A program made the position numbers and the translations under genes. Below the pieces are notes generated by a model. The model saw only the letters and a program-made list of their open reading frames with translations. It ran no database searches and was not told the origin of the DNA. From Hibiscus mutabilis (taxonomy: Eukaryota > Streptophyta > Magnoliopsida > Malvales > Malvaceae), in contig CM033711.1 of NCBI GenBank assembly GCA_019671005.1, positions 58,081,049 through 58,145,048 of the forward strand: a stretch of 64,000 nt of DNA, in the 5' to 3' direction. Below are positions 1-9,694 of the stretch, piece by piece. Numbering within the stretch: the stretch's first letter is position 1; each line of letters opens with the position of its first letter.

Positions 1-173
1 CACCAAAGCAGCATCTTTTCCACAAAAACTACCAAGTTTTGTAATCAAGCTCAACGATGGAAGGAAACATGGATTAATGCATGAATAGCTAATTAGGCAA
101 CTAATATGAGCCTAAGTCTAACAATAATATGAGTAAAAAGGGTAAGAAAATTAGTACTTTTGAACACTTATCA
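1..173 (-). repeat. 3' LTR fragment of the Athila-type element
   Basis: These bases match 11045-11218 with only a few differences. The fragment ends in ATCA at 173, giving TGATAAG at the LTR start when read on the minus strand. The remainder of this LTR lies left of the window. Confidence 0.93.
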
Positions 174-210
174 CACCCCAAACTCGAACTATTGCTTGTC
201 CTCAAGCAAT
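174..210 (-). other. LTR-proximal polypurine tract with upstream stem-loop
   Basis: On the minus strand a perfect 8-bp stem (191-198 with 203-210, loop AGGA) is followed by AGTTCGAGTTTGGGGTG, which directly abuts the LTR start. This is the expected plus-strand primer position. The hairpin arrangement recurs elsewhere in the window (see findings). Confidence 0.8.
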
Positions 211-457
211 GCAAACTCATAATTACCTGCCAAGACTTCAATTTTCACAAACTTAGCTTTGAACTTGATTTCAATTCTCTGAACCGGGGCACAAAGTATG
301 ATTGGCTTTTTATTTTTTGAAAAACTTAGGAGTTACTTGGAATCAAACTATAATGCTTGTGAATGTGTGCGGAGTTGTGTGCAGTTTGATTTTCCGGATT
401 CTATGCAAACAATAGGTTTTCAAATTACTTCAATGGGTTCTTTTTAACATGTTTTAA

Positions 458-635
458 CTAGAGCCAGTTTTGGGCACCTCTAGTGTTTTGTTTTCTTAAG
501 TGAATTTATTCAACTAGAGCTGGTTTCGGGCACCTCTAGCTATCAATTTTTTTAACACATACTAGAGCCAGTTTCGGGCACCTCTAGTGATCCTAAGTTT
601 TAGCACATGCTAGAGCCAATTTCGAGCACCTCTAA
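458..635. repeat. Four copies of a 26-bp motif with inverted ends
   Basis: Copies start at 458, 514, 562 and 610. Each has CTAGAGCC(A/T)G-type left arms and GGCACCTCTAG-type right arms, so the outer six bases CTAGAG and CTCTAG can pair. The fourth copy has decayed at its right edge. Confidence 0.85.
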
Positions 636-942
636 CATTCATCCAATTTTTATTCTAATCCCCCAATTTGTTAATTATCAACCTAAGTTTACTAGAATTC
701 CTTAAATCAATCAAACCACAACAGTGTTTCATCAAATTTAGCATCATAGTAAAATTCTAAGTTTTTCCATGGTTATCCTAGAATAAAAAATTCTATCAAT
801 TAAGTGCATTGGCAAAGTCATCATCGAATATTCATCAAATCTAAGCAATTCTTGTTTCAACTAAAGGCATGGCAAGCAATTTATGTATCCTAACTGTAAT
901 ACTTAAGATTAATGTAACTAAACATGGTAACTATTAATAACA

Positions 943-981
943 ATCCCCCAAACTCGAGTGAAGCATTGTCCTCAATGCATG
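943..981 (-). other. LTR-distal stem-loop plus purine tract
   Basis: On the minus strand GCATTG-AGGA-CAATGC forms a 6-bp stem (963-968 with 973-978) and is followed by a tract ending AGTTTGGGGG. It copies the layout of the LTR-proximal tract about 0.75 kb away and could be an internal plus-strand primer. Confidence 0.6.
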
Positions 982-1361
982 CATAAAAATACCGAAAAAT
1001 AAAAATAAAAATGCATACGAGGACTTACTCCGAGAGTTCATCATCGTAGATGATTAGTTTCCTTTTGGTCGGTGTCTTGATTCTCTTGTTTGAACACGAT
1101 GGTTGTTTTCTTGTTGCCGGGATGTCTTTAGCTTTGGTTGCCGTGGCATCTTCAGGGTTGGTTGTCGTGGCGTCATCTTTTGCGGTTGCCGGGGCAAGGA
1201 TCTCGGCAGTAAATTTCCTTAGCATAGTAGTTGTGAGTCTTGTTGTGAAAAAGAAAACAAAGAAAACCTGAAAACTAAAGATAATGAAGAAAAATAAAAT
1301 ATCTTCTAAAAATAAAAATGAAAATAAAAAGAAGAAAAAAAATATTGGAAGAATAGCATGC

Positions 1362-2640
1362 TCATGCATCTCCTAAGTTGACCACTTCTTTGTTACGTTC
1401 CACATGGGCACCATTGTAGTGCTTCAATCTTTGTCCATTAACTTTGAATTCATGGTTGTCAGAGATGGACTTGATTATCACAGCACCATGGGAAAATGGT
1501 TTGACGACTTCGAATGGTCCCGACCATCTTAATTTCAGCTTTCACAGGAAAAGTTTTAGCCGAGAATTGAATAGCAGAACTAGTTGCCCTGGCGTGAATT
1601 GCCGTGGCAATAGTTTCTTGTCGTGCCATCGCTTTGTTTTCTCCTTGTAAATTCGTGCATTGTTATAGGCGAGTGCACAAAATTCTTCTATCTCATTGAG
1701 ATCCATCAAACGCTTTTGTCCGGCACTTTCCCAATCCATATTCACAGTCTTGATTGCCCAGTACGCCTTGTGCTCGATTTCCACCGGTAGATGACAAGTT
1801 TTGCCATAGACAAGTCGGAAGGGGGACATACCTAAGGGTGTTTTGAATGCAGTGCGATATGCCCAAAGTGCGTCATCTAGTCTTAATGACCAATCTTTTC
1901 TTGAGGGATTTACGACTTTCTCGAGTATTCCCTTCAACTCCCGGTTGGAAATTTCTGCTTGCCCGTTGGTTTGTGGGTGATATGCCGTGGCAATCTTGTG
2001 TGATATGCCGAAGCGTTGCAACATCTTGGCAATTAGTCTGTTGTCAAAATGCTTGCCTTCGTTGCTGATAATTGCTCTCGGCATCCCAAACCGTAAATAT
2101 GTTTTTCTCGCAAGAATCTTTGCACGGTCTTGGAATCATTGTTGGGAAACTCGCAATGCCTCAACCCATTTAGACACGTAGTCAATGACAAGTAGAATGT
2201 AGAGGTTGCCGAATGAAGATGGAAAAGGTCCCATAAAATCGATTCCCCATACATCGAACAATTCCACCTCTATGATGTTCTGGAGTGGCATCTCATGTCG
2301 TCGAGAAATATTTCCCGTCCTCTGGCAACGATCACATTGCTTGTAAAAGTCTTGGGCATCTTTGTACAATGTTGGCCAATACAAACCGGATTGCAACACT
2401 TTGGCCGCGGTACGAGTTCCTCCAAAATGTCCTCCATAGGGTGAAGAATGGCATTGCTTTGAGTACATTCTTGCTCTTCTTCAGGACACATCGGCGTATA
2501 ACCTGATCTGCACATTGTTTAAACAAAAGAGGCTTATCCCAAAAGTAATGCTTAGCATCATGGCGGAACCGCTTCTTCCCTTGGTGAGTAATGCCATAAG
2601 GAAAAATACCACAAACAAGGAAATTAACTAAATCCGCGTG
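1362..2640 (-). pseudogene. Integrase, left copy (frameshifted)
   Basis: The minus strand reads an HHCC zinc finger (HSSPYGGHFGGT, later CDRCQRTG), then the catalytic core and a C-terminal GPFEVV domain ending in a TGA at 1362-1364. The core has the first Asp (GIDFMGPF) and the Glu (NGQAEISN), but the second Asp is Asn in IISNEG. Frame changes near 2100-2160 and 1545 break the reading. It is almost identical to 3878-4976 beyond the gap and is probably the same locus assembled twice. Integrase would join element cDNA to host DNA in the nucleus. Confidence 0.88.
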
Positions 2641-3710
2641 CGGTATTATTGCCGAGGCATGTCTTTGCCGTGGCGACTACTCCCAAAATTGCCGAGGCGC
2701 GCGCGTCAAAAGGCTGCTGTGGCGTCAAGGGCTGCCGAGGCGCGTTGCATTAATTGTTACCGAGGCGTCGAGGGTTACCGAGGTGTCGGGGTTGCCGAGG
2801 CGTCTAGGGTTGCCATGGCAACTAAAATTTGTTCATCCGGGAATGCATCGCATATATTTCAAGATCCGCGTCCTCTTCCTTATTGCGTTCGAGACGTGAT
2901 AAGTGATCGGCCACTTGGTTTTCTGTTCCTTTCCTGTCCTTAATTTCAATATCAAATTCTTGTAAAAGTAATATCCAACGAATCAAGCGAGGTTTAGCAT
3001 CCTTTTTAGCAAATAAGTATTTGATTGTCGAATGGTCCGTATGAACAATTACCTTTGTACCAATTAAATAGGATCGGAACTTGTCAAATGCGAAAACTAC
3101 AGCTAGTAACTCTTTCTCCGTTGTTGTGTAATTCACTTGAGCACTATTAAGAGTTTTACTAGCATAGTATATCACATGGAAGGTCTTACTTGTGCGTTGG
3201 CCTAGGACTGCTCCTACCACGAAATCACTTGCATCACACATGAGCTTAAAAGGTAGCGTCCAAACTGGTGGAACGACTATGGGTGCCGAGGCAAGCTTTT
3301 TCTTTAGGGTTTCGAATGCTTTGGTGCAAGAATCATCAAAATCGAAGACTTTATCCTGTTCAAGCAGATTACACAAGGGTTTAGTGATTTTAGAAAAATT
3401 ATGAATGAACCTCCTGTAAAAACCTGCATGTCCGATAAAAACTTCAATTTTTTTAACCGAACTTGGTGGGGGTAATCTCACGATCACGTCCACCTTGGCT
3501 TTGTCTACTTCAATTCCCTTGGATGAAATCTTGTGGCCGAGCACTATTCCTTCATCTACCATAAAATGGCATTTCTCCCAATTGAGGACTAAATTCGTTT
3601 CTTCGCATCTTGCTAACACCTTCTCTAAATTTTCCGAGACAACTGTCAAGTCATTACCAAAACCGAAAAATCACCCATGAAGATCTCAAGGAAGTCTTCG
3701 ACCATGTCCA
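2641..3710 (-). pseudogene. RT thumb / RNase H, left copy, cut by the gap
   Basis: The minus-strand protein 3649-2822 covers the end of RT and the gypsy RNase H (VHTDHSTIKYLF, then NQVADHLSRL). It is followed by a linker rich in Ala-Ser-Ala-Thr in which small indels break the frame. The RT palm continues up to the N run, where the FMGD active-site string can be read at 3670-3690. It matches 5150-6230 on the other side of the gap. Confidence 0.87.
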
Positions 3711-3810
3711 NNNNNNNNNNNNNNNNNNNNNNNNNNNNNNNNNNNNNNNNNNNNNNNNNNNNNNNNNNNNNNNNNNNNNNNNNNNNNNNNNNNNNNNNNN
3801 NNNNNNNNNN
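3711..3810. other. Assembly gap (100 N)
   Basis: Exactly 100 N bases, the conventional placeholder for a gap of unknown size. Sequence left of it ends in the RT palm; sequence right of it begins downstream of integrase. Confidence 0.99.
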
Positions 3811-6230
3811 AATAAAATATCTTCTAAAAATAAAAATGAAAATAAAAGAAGAAAAAAATATTGGAAGAATAGCATGCTCATGCATCTCCTAAGTTGACCA
3901 CTTCTTTGTTACGTTCCACATGGGCACCATTGTAGTGCTTCAATCTTTGTCCATTAACTTTGAATTCATGGTTGTCAGAGATGGACTTGATTATCACAAA
4001 GCACCATGGGAAAATGGTTTGACGACTTGAATGGTCCCGACCATCTTAATTTCAGCTTTCACAGAAAAAAGTTTTAGCCGAGAATTGAATAGCGCGTAAA
4101 CTAGTTGCCTGGCGTGAATTGCCGTGGCAATAGTTTCTTGTCGTGCCATCGCTTTGTTTTCTCCTTGTAAATTCGTGCATTGTTATAGGCGAGTGCACAA
4201 AATTCTTCTATCTCATTGAGATCCATCAAACGCTTTTGTCCGGCACTTTCCCAATCCATATTCACAGTCTTGATTGCCCAGTACGCCTTGTGCTCGATTT
4301 CCACCGGTAGATGACAAGTTTTGCCATAGACAAGTCGGAAGGGGGACATACCTAAGGGTGTTTTGAATGCAGTGCGATATGCCCAAAGTGCGTCATCTAG
4401 TCTTAATGACCAATCTTTTCTTGAGGGATTTACGACTTTCTCGAGTATTCCCTTCAACTCCCGGTTGGAAATTTCTGCTTGCCCGTTGGTTTGTGGGTGA
4501 TATGCCGTGGCAATCTTGTGTGATATGCCGAAGCGTTGCAACATCTTGGCAATTAGTCTGTTGTCAAAATGCTTGCCTTCGTTGCTGATAATTGCTCTCG
4601 GCATCCCAAACCGTGTAAATATGTTTTTCTGCAAGAATCTTTGCACGGTCTTGGAATCATTGTTGGGAACTGCAGCTGCCTCAACCCATTTAGACACGTA
4701 GTCAATGACAAGTAGAATGTAGAGGTTGCCGAATGAAGATGGAAAAGGTCCCATAAAATCGATTCCCCATACATCGAACAATTCCACCTCTATGATGTTC
4801 TGGAGTGGCATCTCATGTCGTCGAGAAATATTTCCCGTCCTCTGGCAACGATCACATTGCTTGTAAAAGTCTTGGGCATCTTTGTACAATGTTGGCCAAT
4901 ACAAACCGGATTGCAACACTTTGGCATGATAATACGAGTTCCTCCAAAATGTCCTCCATAGGGTGAAGAATGGCATTGCTGGAGTACATTCTGTTGCTCT
5001 TCTTCAGGGACACATCGGCGTATAACCTGATCTGCACATTGTTTAAACAAAAGAGGCTTATCCCAAAAGTAATGCTTAGCATCATGGCGGAACCGCTTCT
5101 TCCCTTGGTGAGTAATGCCATAAGGAAAAATACCACAAACAAGGAAATTAACTAAATCCGCGTACCAGGGTATTGCCGAGGCATGTGCTGCCGTGGCGAC
5201 TACTCCCAAAATTGCCGAGGCGTGCGCGTCAAAGGCTGCTGTGGCGTCAAGGGCTGCCGAGGCGTTTGCATTAATTGTTACCGAGGCGTCGAGGGTTACC
5301 GAGGTGTCGTGGGTTGCCGAGGCGTCTAGGGTTGCCATGGCAACTAAAATTTGTTCATCCGGGAATGCATCGCATATTTCAAGATCCGCGTCCTCTTCCT
5401 TATTGCGTTCCAGACGTGATAAGTGATCGGCCACTTGGTTTTCTGTTCCTTTCCTGTCCTTAATTTCAATATCAAATTCTTGTAAAAGTAATATCCAACG
5501 AATCAAGCGAGGTTTAGCATCCTTTTTAGCAAATAAGTATTTGATTGTCGAATGGTCCGTATGAACAATTACCTTTGTACCAATTAAATAGGATCGGAAC
5601 TTGTCAAATGCGAAAACTACAGCTAGTAACTCTTTCTCCGTTGTTGTGTAATTCACTTGAGCACTATTAAGAGTTTTACTAGCATAGTATATCACATGGA
5701 AGGTCTTACTTGTGCGTTGGCCTAGGACTGCTCCTACCACGAAATCACTTGCATCACACATGAGCTTAAAAGGTAGCGTCCAAACTGGTGGAACGACTAT
5801 GGGTGCCGAGGCAAGCTTTTTCTTTAGGGTTTCGAATGCTTTGGTGCAAGAATCATCAAAATCGAAGACTTTATCCTGTTCAAGCAGATTACACAAGGGT
5901 TTAGTGATTTTAGAAAAATTATGAATGAACCTCCTGTAAAAACCTGCATGTCCGATAAAACTTCGAATTTCTTTAACCGAACTTGGTGGGGGTAATCTCA
6001 CGATCACGTCCACCTTGGCTTTGTCTACTTCAATTCCCTTGGATGAAATCTTGTGGCCGAGCACTATTCCTTCATCTACCATAAAATGGCATTTCTCCCA
6101 ATTGAGGACTAAATTCGTTTCTTCGCATCTTGCTAACACCTTCTCTAAATTTTCGAGACAACTGTCGAAGTCATTACCGAAAACCGAAAAATCACCCATG
6201 AAGATCTCAAGGAAGTCTTCGACCATGTCT
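3811..6230. repeat. Near-identical duplicate of 1293-3710
   Basis: From AATAAAATATCTTC at 3811 to GACCATGTC near 6229 the sequence repeats 1293-3708 with scattered single-base and short indel differences. The two copies directly flank the N run. This is what unmerged overlapping contig ends would produce; a real tandem duplication is possible but less likely. Confidence 0.9.
3878..4976 (-). pseudogene. Integrase, right copy
   Basis: A 291-residue minus-strand open frame (4976-4101) covers the CDRC half of the zinc finger and the DDE core, then a frameshift precedes the C-terminal GPFEVV part, which stops at 3878-3880. The core shows Asp in GIDFMGPF, Asn replacing Asp in IISNEG, and Glu in NGQAE. 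The first His pair of the zinc finger lies in the frame of the upstream RT protein, so a frameshift near 4925 separates the domains. The left copy reads this point in frame, so the shift here may be a consensus error. Confidence 0.88.
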
Positions 6231-6931
6231 GAAAAGAGTGCCATCATGCATCTTTGGAAGGTTGTCGAGGCGTTACACAATCCGAACGGCATCCTTCGGA
6301 AGGCATAAGTACCGTATGGGCATGTGAAGGTTGTCTTTTCTTGATCTTCTGGTGCTATGGCAATCTGATTGTAACCTGAATAACCATCAAGAAAACAATA
6401 AAAGGGTTTACCTGCAAGACGGTCAAGCATTTGATCAATAAAGGGTAATGGGAAGTGATCTTTCCTAGTGGCTTTGTTTAGCTTTCGATAGTCCATACAA
6501 ACCCTCCAACCGGTCACAGTCCTGGTTGGGATAAGTTCATTATTTTCATTGCTTACCACTGTTATACCTCCCTTTTTTGGTACACACTGTACCGGACTTA
6601 CCCACGTACGATCGGAGATAGGGTATATAATGCCGGCGTCAAGCCACTTGATGATTTCTTTCATTACAACCCCTTTCATGGCATGATTCAGTCTCCTTTG
6701 GGCCTCAATTGAAGGTTTGTGATCATCTTCTAACAGAATCTTGTGCATGCACACCGCCAGGCTAATTCCCTTCAAGTCGGCAATTGTCCACCCTATTGCC
6801 TTTTTGTGTAGCTTCAACATCTTGATCAGCTTCTTTTCCTGCTCAGGCTGTAACTTAGAAGAAATAATTACAGGCAATGTATTATCGGTTCCTAAGTATG
6901 CATATTTTAGTTGCTCTGACAATTGTTTCAA
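4790..6931 (-). pseudogene. Pol: reverse transcriptase and RNase H
   Basis: A 713-residue open frame. Residues 1-100 are the RT leader (WTIADLKGIS); 100-260 the RT fingers and palm (VCMDYRKLNKA, FLDGYSGYNQI, MPFGLCNA); then the active site reads FMGDFSVFG, where the family has FMDD, so the first Asp of the pair is Gly. RNase H follows at about 370-520 (CDASDF, VHTDHS, NQVADHLSRL). Residues 540-600 are a low-complexity DASAT-like linker coded by GTTGCCGAGGC repeats. The end enters the integrase zinc finger, then shifts frame. It would make cDNA in virus-like particles; the Gly substitution should abolish polymerase activity. Confidence 0.92.
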
Positions 6932-7075
6932 CTCAAGAATCGGTGGTTGTTCAATAGAGGGTTTTTCGAGTTTACCTTCCTTACCTGAGTAATCCAGTGG
7001 TTCAAAGTATGTACCTGGTAGGTTGACTAGCCAATTTGCCTCTTCTTGTTGTTCCTCATCGACCGGTTCTTCATA

Positions 7076-8140
7076 CTACTCAGGTTCCTCTTGATCGGCA
7101 ATGTAGTTGCCGAGGCAACTAAATTCCTCATCGAAGTTAAACTCTGCCGTGGCATGAAGTAGTTGGCATTCTTCTGGATCATCGGCATGCCTTAGTGTTT
7201 GGAACACATTTAGTTTGACATGCTGGTCATTCACCCTCATTGTGAGTTCTCCCTTTTCAACATCGATCAAGGTTCTCCCTGTTGCTAGGAATGGTCTCCC
7301 GAGAATGATAGGTGCATGCTCATCTGCTTCACAATCCAAAATAATAAAGTCAGCGGGAAAAATAAATTTATCAACTTTTACCAGTATGTCCTCGATTTTT
7401 CCCTCTGGATGCACATATGATCTGTCGGCTAGCTGCAGCATAACTGTTGTAGGTCTTGCCTTCCATATTCCTAGTTTTTGGAAAACCGATTTAGGCATCA
7501 AGTTTATGCTAGCCCCAAGGTCGCATAATGCTTTCCCGACATAGTGATTTCCAATAGAACAGGGTATTGTGAAACTTCCAGGATCCTTCAACTTGGGTGG
7601 CATACGATTGTGCAACATTGCCATGCATCCCTCTGTCGCGGAAACTATTTCAAACTCTCCTAGCCTTGTTCTCTTGGACACAATGTCTTTAAGAAACTTG
7701 GCATAGTTTGGCATTTTTTCAATTGCTTCCACCAATGGCAAGTTGATGTGGACTTGCTTTAGGATATCAAGAAACTTCTTGAATTGGTATTCTTGCTTTT
7801 GTCGCTTCAACCTTTGTGGGAATGGTGGTGGAAGTCGGATATCTTCGATCCTTTCATTGGTTTGAAACCTGATTGACGGCATTGCCGGGACATCTGGAGT
7901 TGCCGAGGCATTATCAACTGGGGTTGCCGAGGCATGCTTATCGCAAGTTGCCGAGGCGTCTTTTATCGTCGGTTGCCGAGGCATGCTTATTACCGGTTGC
8001 CGCGACAATTCCTGGTTCAGCATCTGAGGCTTTGCCGCTAGGTTCGTCTTGATCTTTTTGTGGAGTTTTGTTTGATGAGCGGGTTTGAACCTCTCTAAGT
8101 TGTTGGCCACTTCTAGTGGTGATTGCCTTACATTGCTCAT
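7076..8140 (-). CDS. Gag-protease linker and aspartic protease
   Basis: 354 residues, minus strand. The first third contains repeated ASAT peptides. A conserved Athila linker follows (PPPFPQRLKRQKQE, then MPNYAKFLKDI). The protease shows CDLGASINLMP near residue 210 and IILGRPFL near residue 280, the usual retroviral-type active site and flap-side motifs; DLG in place of DTG is normal in this lineage. It would cleave the Gag-Pol polyprotein. The frame joins upstream Gag by a shift near 8000-8140 and ends in a stop 145 bp before RT. Confidence 0.9.
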   Translation of the reverse strand: MSNVRQSPLEVANNLERFKPAHQTKLHKKIKTNLAAKPQMLNQELSRQPVISMPRQPTIKDASATCDKHASATPVDNASATPDVPAMPSIRFQTNERIEDIRLPPPFPQRLKRQKQEYQFKKFLDILKQVHINLPLVEAIEKMPNYAKFLKDIVSKRTRLGEFEIVSATEGCMAMLHNRMPPKLKDPGSFTIPCSIGNHYVGKALCDLGASINLMPKSVFQKLGIWKARPTTVMLQLADRSYVHPEGKIEDILVKVDKFIFPADFIILDCEADEHAPIILGRPFLATGRTLIDVEKGELTMRVNDQHVKLNVFQTLRHADDPEECQLLHATAEFNFDEEFSCLGNYIADQEEPE

Positions 8141-8420
8141 GGCCAGTTCCTCTTGCGACTTCAGTATCGCTAGGTAAACCTCCTTGTGGTCTAGTATTCA
8201 GATTTTGAGCAAACTGTCCGACTTGATTTTCCAATGATTTGATTGCCGCCTCTTGGTTTTGCAATCTCATCTCGGTTCTGTTAATAAAAGCATCAGTTCT
8301 TTTTATGAAATTACTATTCTCAGCCATATAAGATTCAGTTTTCATCATAAAAGCATTTATAGAATTTTCCAAAGAACTAGATGTCGTCGGTTGTTGCTGC
8401 GACATCTGTTGTCGTGGCAT
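7938..8420 (-). pseudogene. Gag C-terminal segment
   Basis: 160 residues beginning in a Gln-rich stretch, followed by a likely coiled segment (NRTEMRLQNQEAAIKSLENQVGQFA-like heptads) and ending in a charged tail. The ENQVGQ(F/L)A string is characteristic of Athila/Tat Gag after the zinc knuckle. It lies in a different frame from the next segment, so gag is broken near 8420 and again near 8000. Confidence 0.85.
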
Positions 8421-8423
8421 ATT

Positions 8424-8960
8424 CTACTGGAATCCCGATGCTTGTGTATTCTGATTGTTCTGGTTTAGAGCATTGTTGGGATTACTCCATGAAAAATTTG
8501 GGTGCTTCTTCCAAGCTGGATTGTATGTATTGGACATCACGTTATTGCTCCGATTGTAATTCCCCACAAAGAAGCTGGATTTCGGATTCTGCATACATTC
8601 AGAAGAATTATGGTTATCACCACATAACTCGCAAAAAGAATCCATTACCTTGACTTCATGTGTGTTGTTTGGTTTTTGCATGTTCTGGACCATCTTGGTT
8701 AAAGTGGCCAGTTGTGCCGAAATTGAATCTGATGATCCTAGTTCATGTATTGTGGCTTGGCGTCTAACTCCTCCTCTTCTAGTAGATGGGAATTGATAAT
8801 CATTCTTGGCCAGCCTGTTTAAAATTTGCATTGCTTCTTCCGGAAACTTATCTAGGAGTATGCCGTTTGCTGAGGCATCTAGCATCATCCTTGTTGGTGT
8901 ATTCACAGCGTTGTAAAACATTGTTACTTGAGTCCACACGGGAATCCGTGTAGGGGGCAT
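8424..8960 (-). pseudogene. Gag middle segment with zinc knuckle
   Basis: 178 residues. It starts inside the capsid C-terminal region (LDASANGILLDKFPEEA) and contains CELCGDNHNSSEC, a C-x2-C-x3-H-x4-C nucleocapsid knuckle that would bind element RNA. An Asn-rich tail follows (NPAWKKHPNFSW). It overlaps the upstream Gag frame by about 37 bases, so a frameshift lies near 8930. Confidence 0.88.
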
Positions 8961-9483
8961 TTGTGTAGAAGTTCCCTATATCGCTCCCAAGCCTCGTACA
9001 TGGATTCATCATCTGCCTGCCGAAAAGAAGTAATGTCGTTCTGAAGCTTATCAATCAAATTTGTAGGATTAAATCTAGCAAGGAAATCACGACAAAGATC
9101 AGTCCAAGATGCTATGGATCCGGCAGGAATGCTATTCAACCATGCTTTCGCCCTATCCCTCAGTGAATAAGGGAATAATCTTAATCGTAGGACATCGGGG
9201 GTGACTCCATGTATCTTGAACGAGTTGCAAATCTCGAGGAAAGATTTCAGATGTTGCTGTGCATCTTCAGTTGCTGAGCCGCCAAATTGACCAATTGTGT
9301 TGATCATATTAAACATTACCGGTTTCAACTCAAAGTGGTCACTTCAATTTTCAGTGCGACAACTCCTAGGTTAAGTCCATCAAGATCTTCTTCAAGATAG
9401 TCTCGAATAGTTCTGTTTCGTGCAAGAATCACTCCTCCTCCTGCTCGAACATCTTGATTCATATTGCCGTCTTGATTTGCCAT
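8924..9483 (-). pseudogene. Gag N-terminus and capsid core
   Basis: The likely start is the ATG at 9483-9481 (MANQDGNM), about 190 bases inside the primer site. That frame runs to a stop near 9335, and the rest continues in another frame at 9345-8924: FNMINTIGQFGG, RDRAKAWLNSIPAGSI, then ESMYEAWERYRELL. This is the retrotransposon capsid family (Retrotrans_gag). One indel near 9340 splits it. Confidence 0.88.
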
Positions 9484-9670
9484 TGCTTCTCTTATCCTTC
9501 GTCTAAGTCTTTGTAAGGTTCGTTCGATTTACGGATCAAAGGGATATTCTGTGAAGTCGGTCTCGCCGTCATATACCAATGCAAAACCAAAGTTTGTTAG
9601 CCCTTTGAATTTTAAATAAGAAAAGTAAAAAGAAAGTGCAAGAAAATAAAAATAAAGTTGCTATTGCCAA

Positions 9671-9688
9671 TCCCCGGCAACAGCGCCA
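9671..9688 (-). other. Primer binding site, tRNA-Asp
   Basis: Minus strand TGGCGCTGTTGCCGGGGA is complementary, with one mismatch, to the 3' end of plant tRNA-Asp. It lies six bases inside the LTR edge and primes minus-strand cDNA. Confidence 0.9.
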
Positions 9689-9694
9689 AAAACT

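Larger units (their letters stand above)
211..1361 (-). other. 3' untranslated region of the Athila-type element
   Basis: This is mostly AT-rich DNA between the integrase stop and the polypurine tract. It holds a four-copy CTAGAG/CTCTAG motif (458-635) and a second stem-loop plus G-run at 943-978. A minus-strand open frame at 1025-1247 encodes Ala/Thr-rich repeats and a basic tail with KRK. It lies where Athila elements sometimes carry an extra ORF, but I do not recognise it and see no env-like membrane or signal features in that part. Confidence 0.65.

Noticed and set aside
1050..1271. Hydrophobic Val/Ala-rich plus-strand frame that looks like a membrane protein
   Set aside because: It is the antisense of the Ala/Thr-rich repeat region after integrase; the GTTGCCGTGGC repeats create it.
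1293..6230. True tandem duplication of pol
   Set aside because: The copies abut a 100-N gap on both sides, which fits an unmerged contig overlap better; only long reads can settle it.
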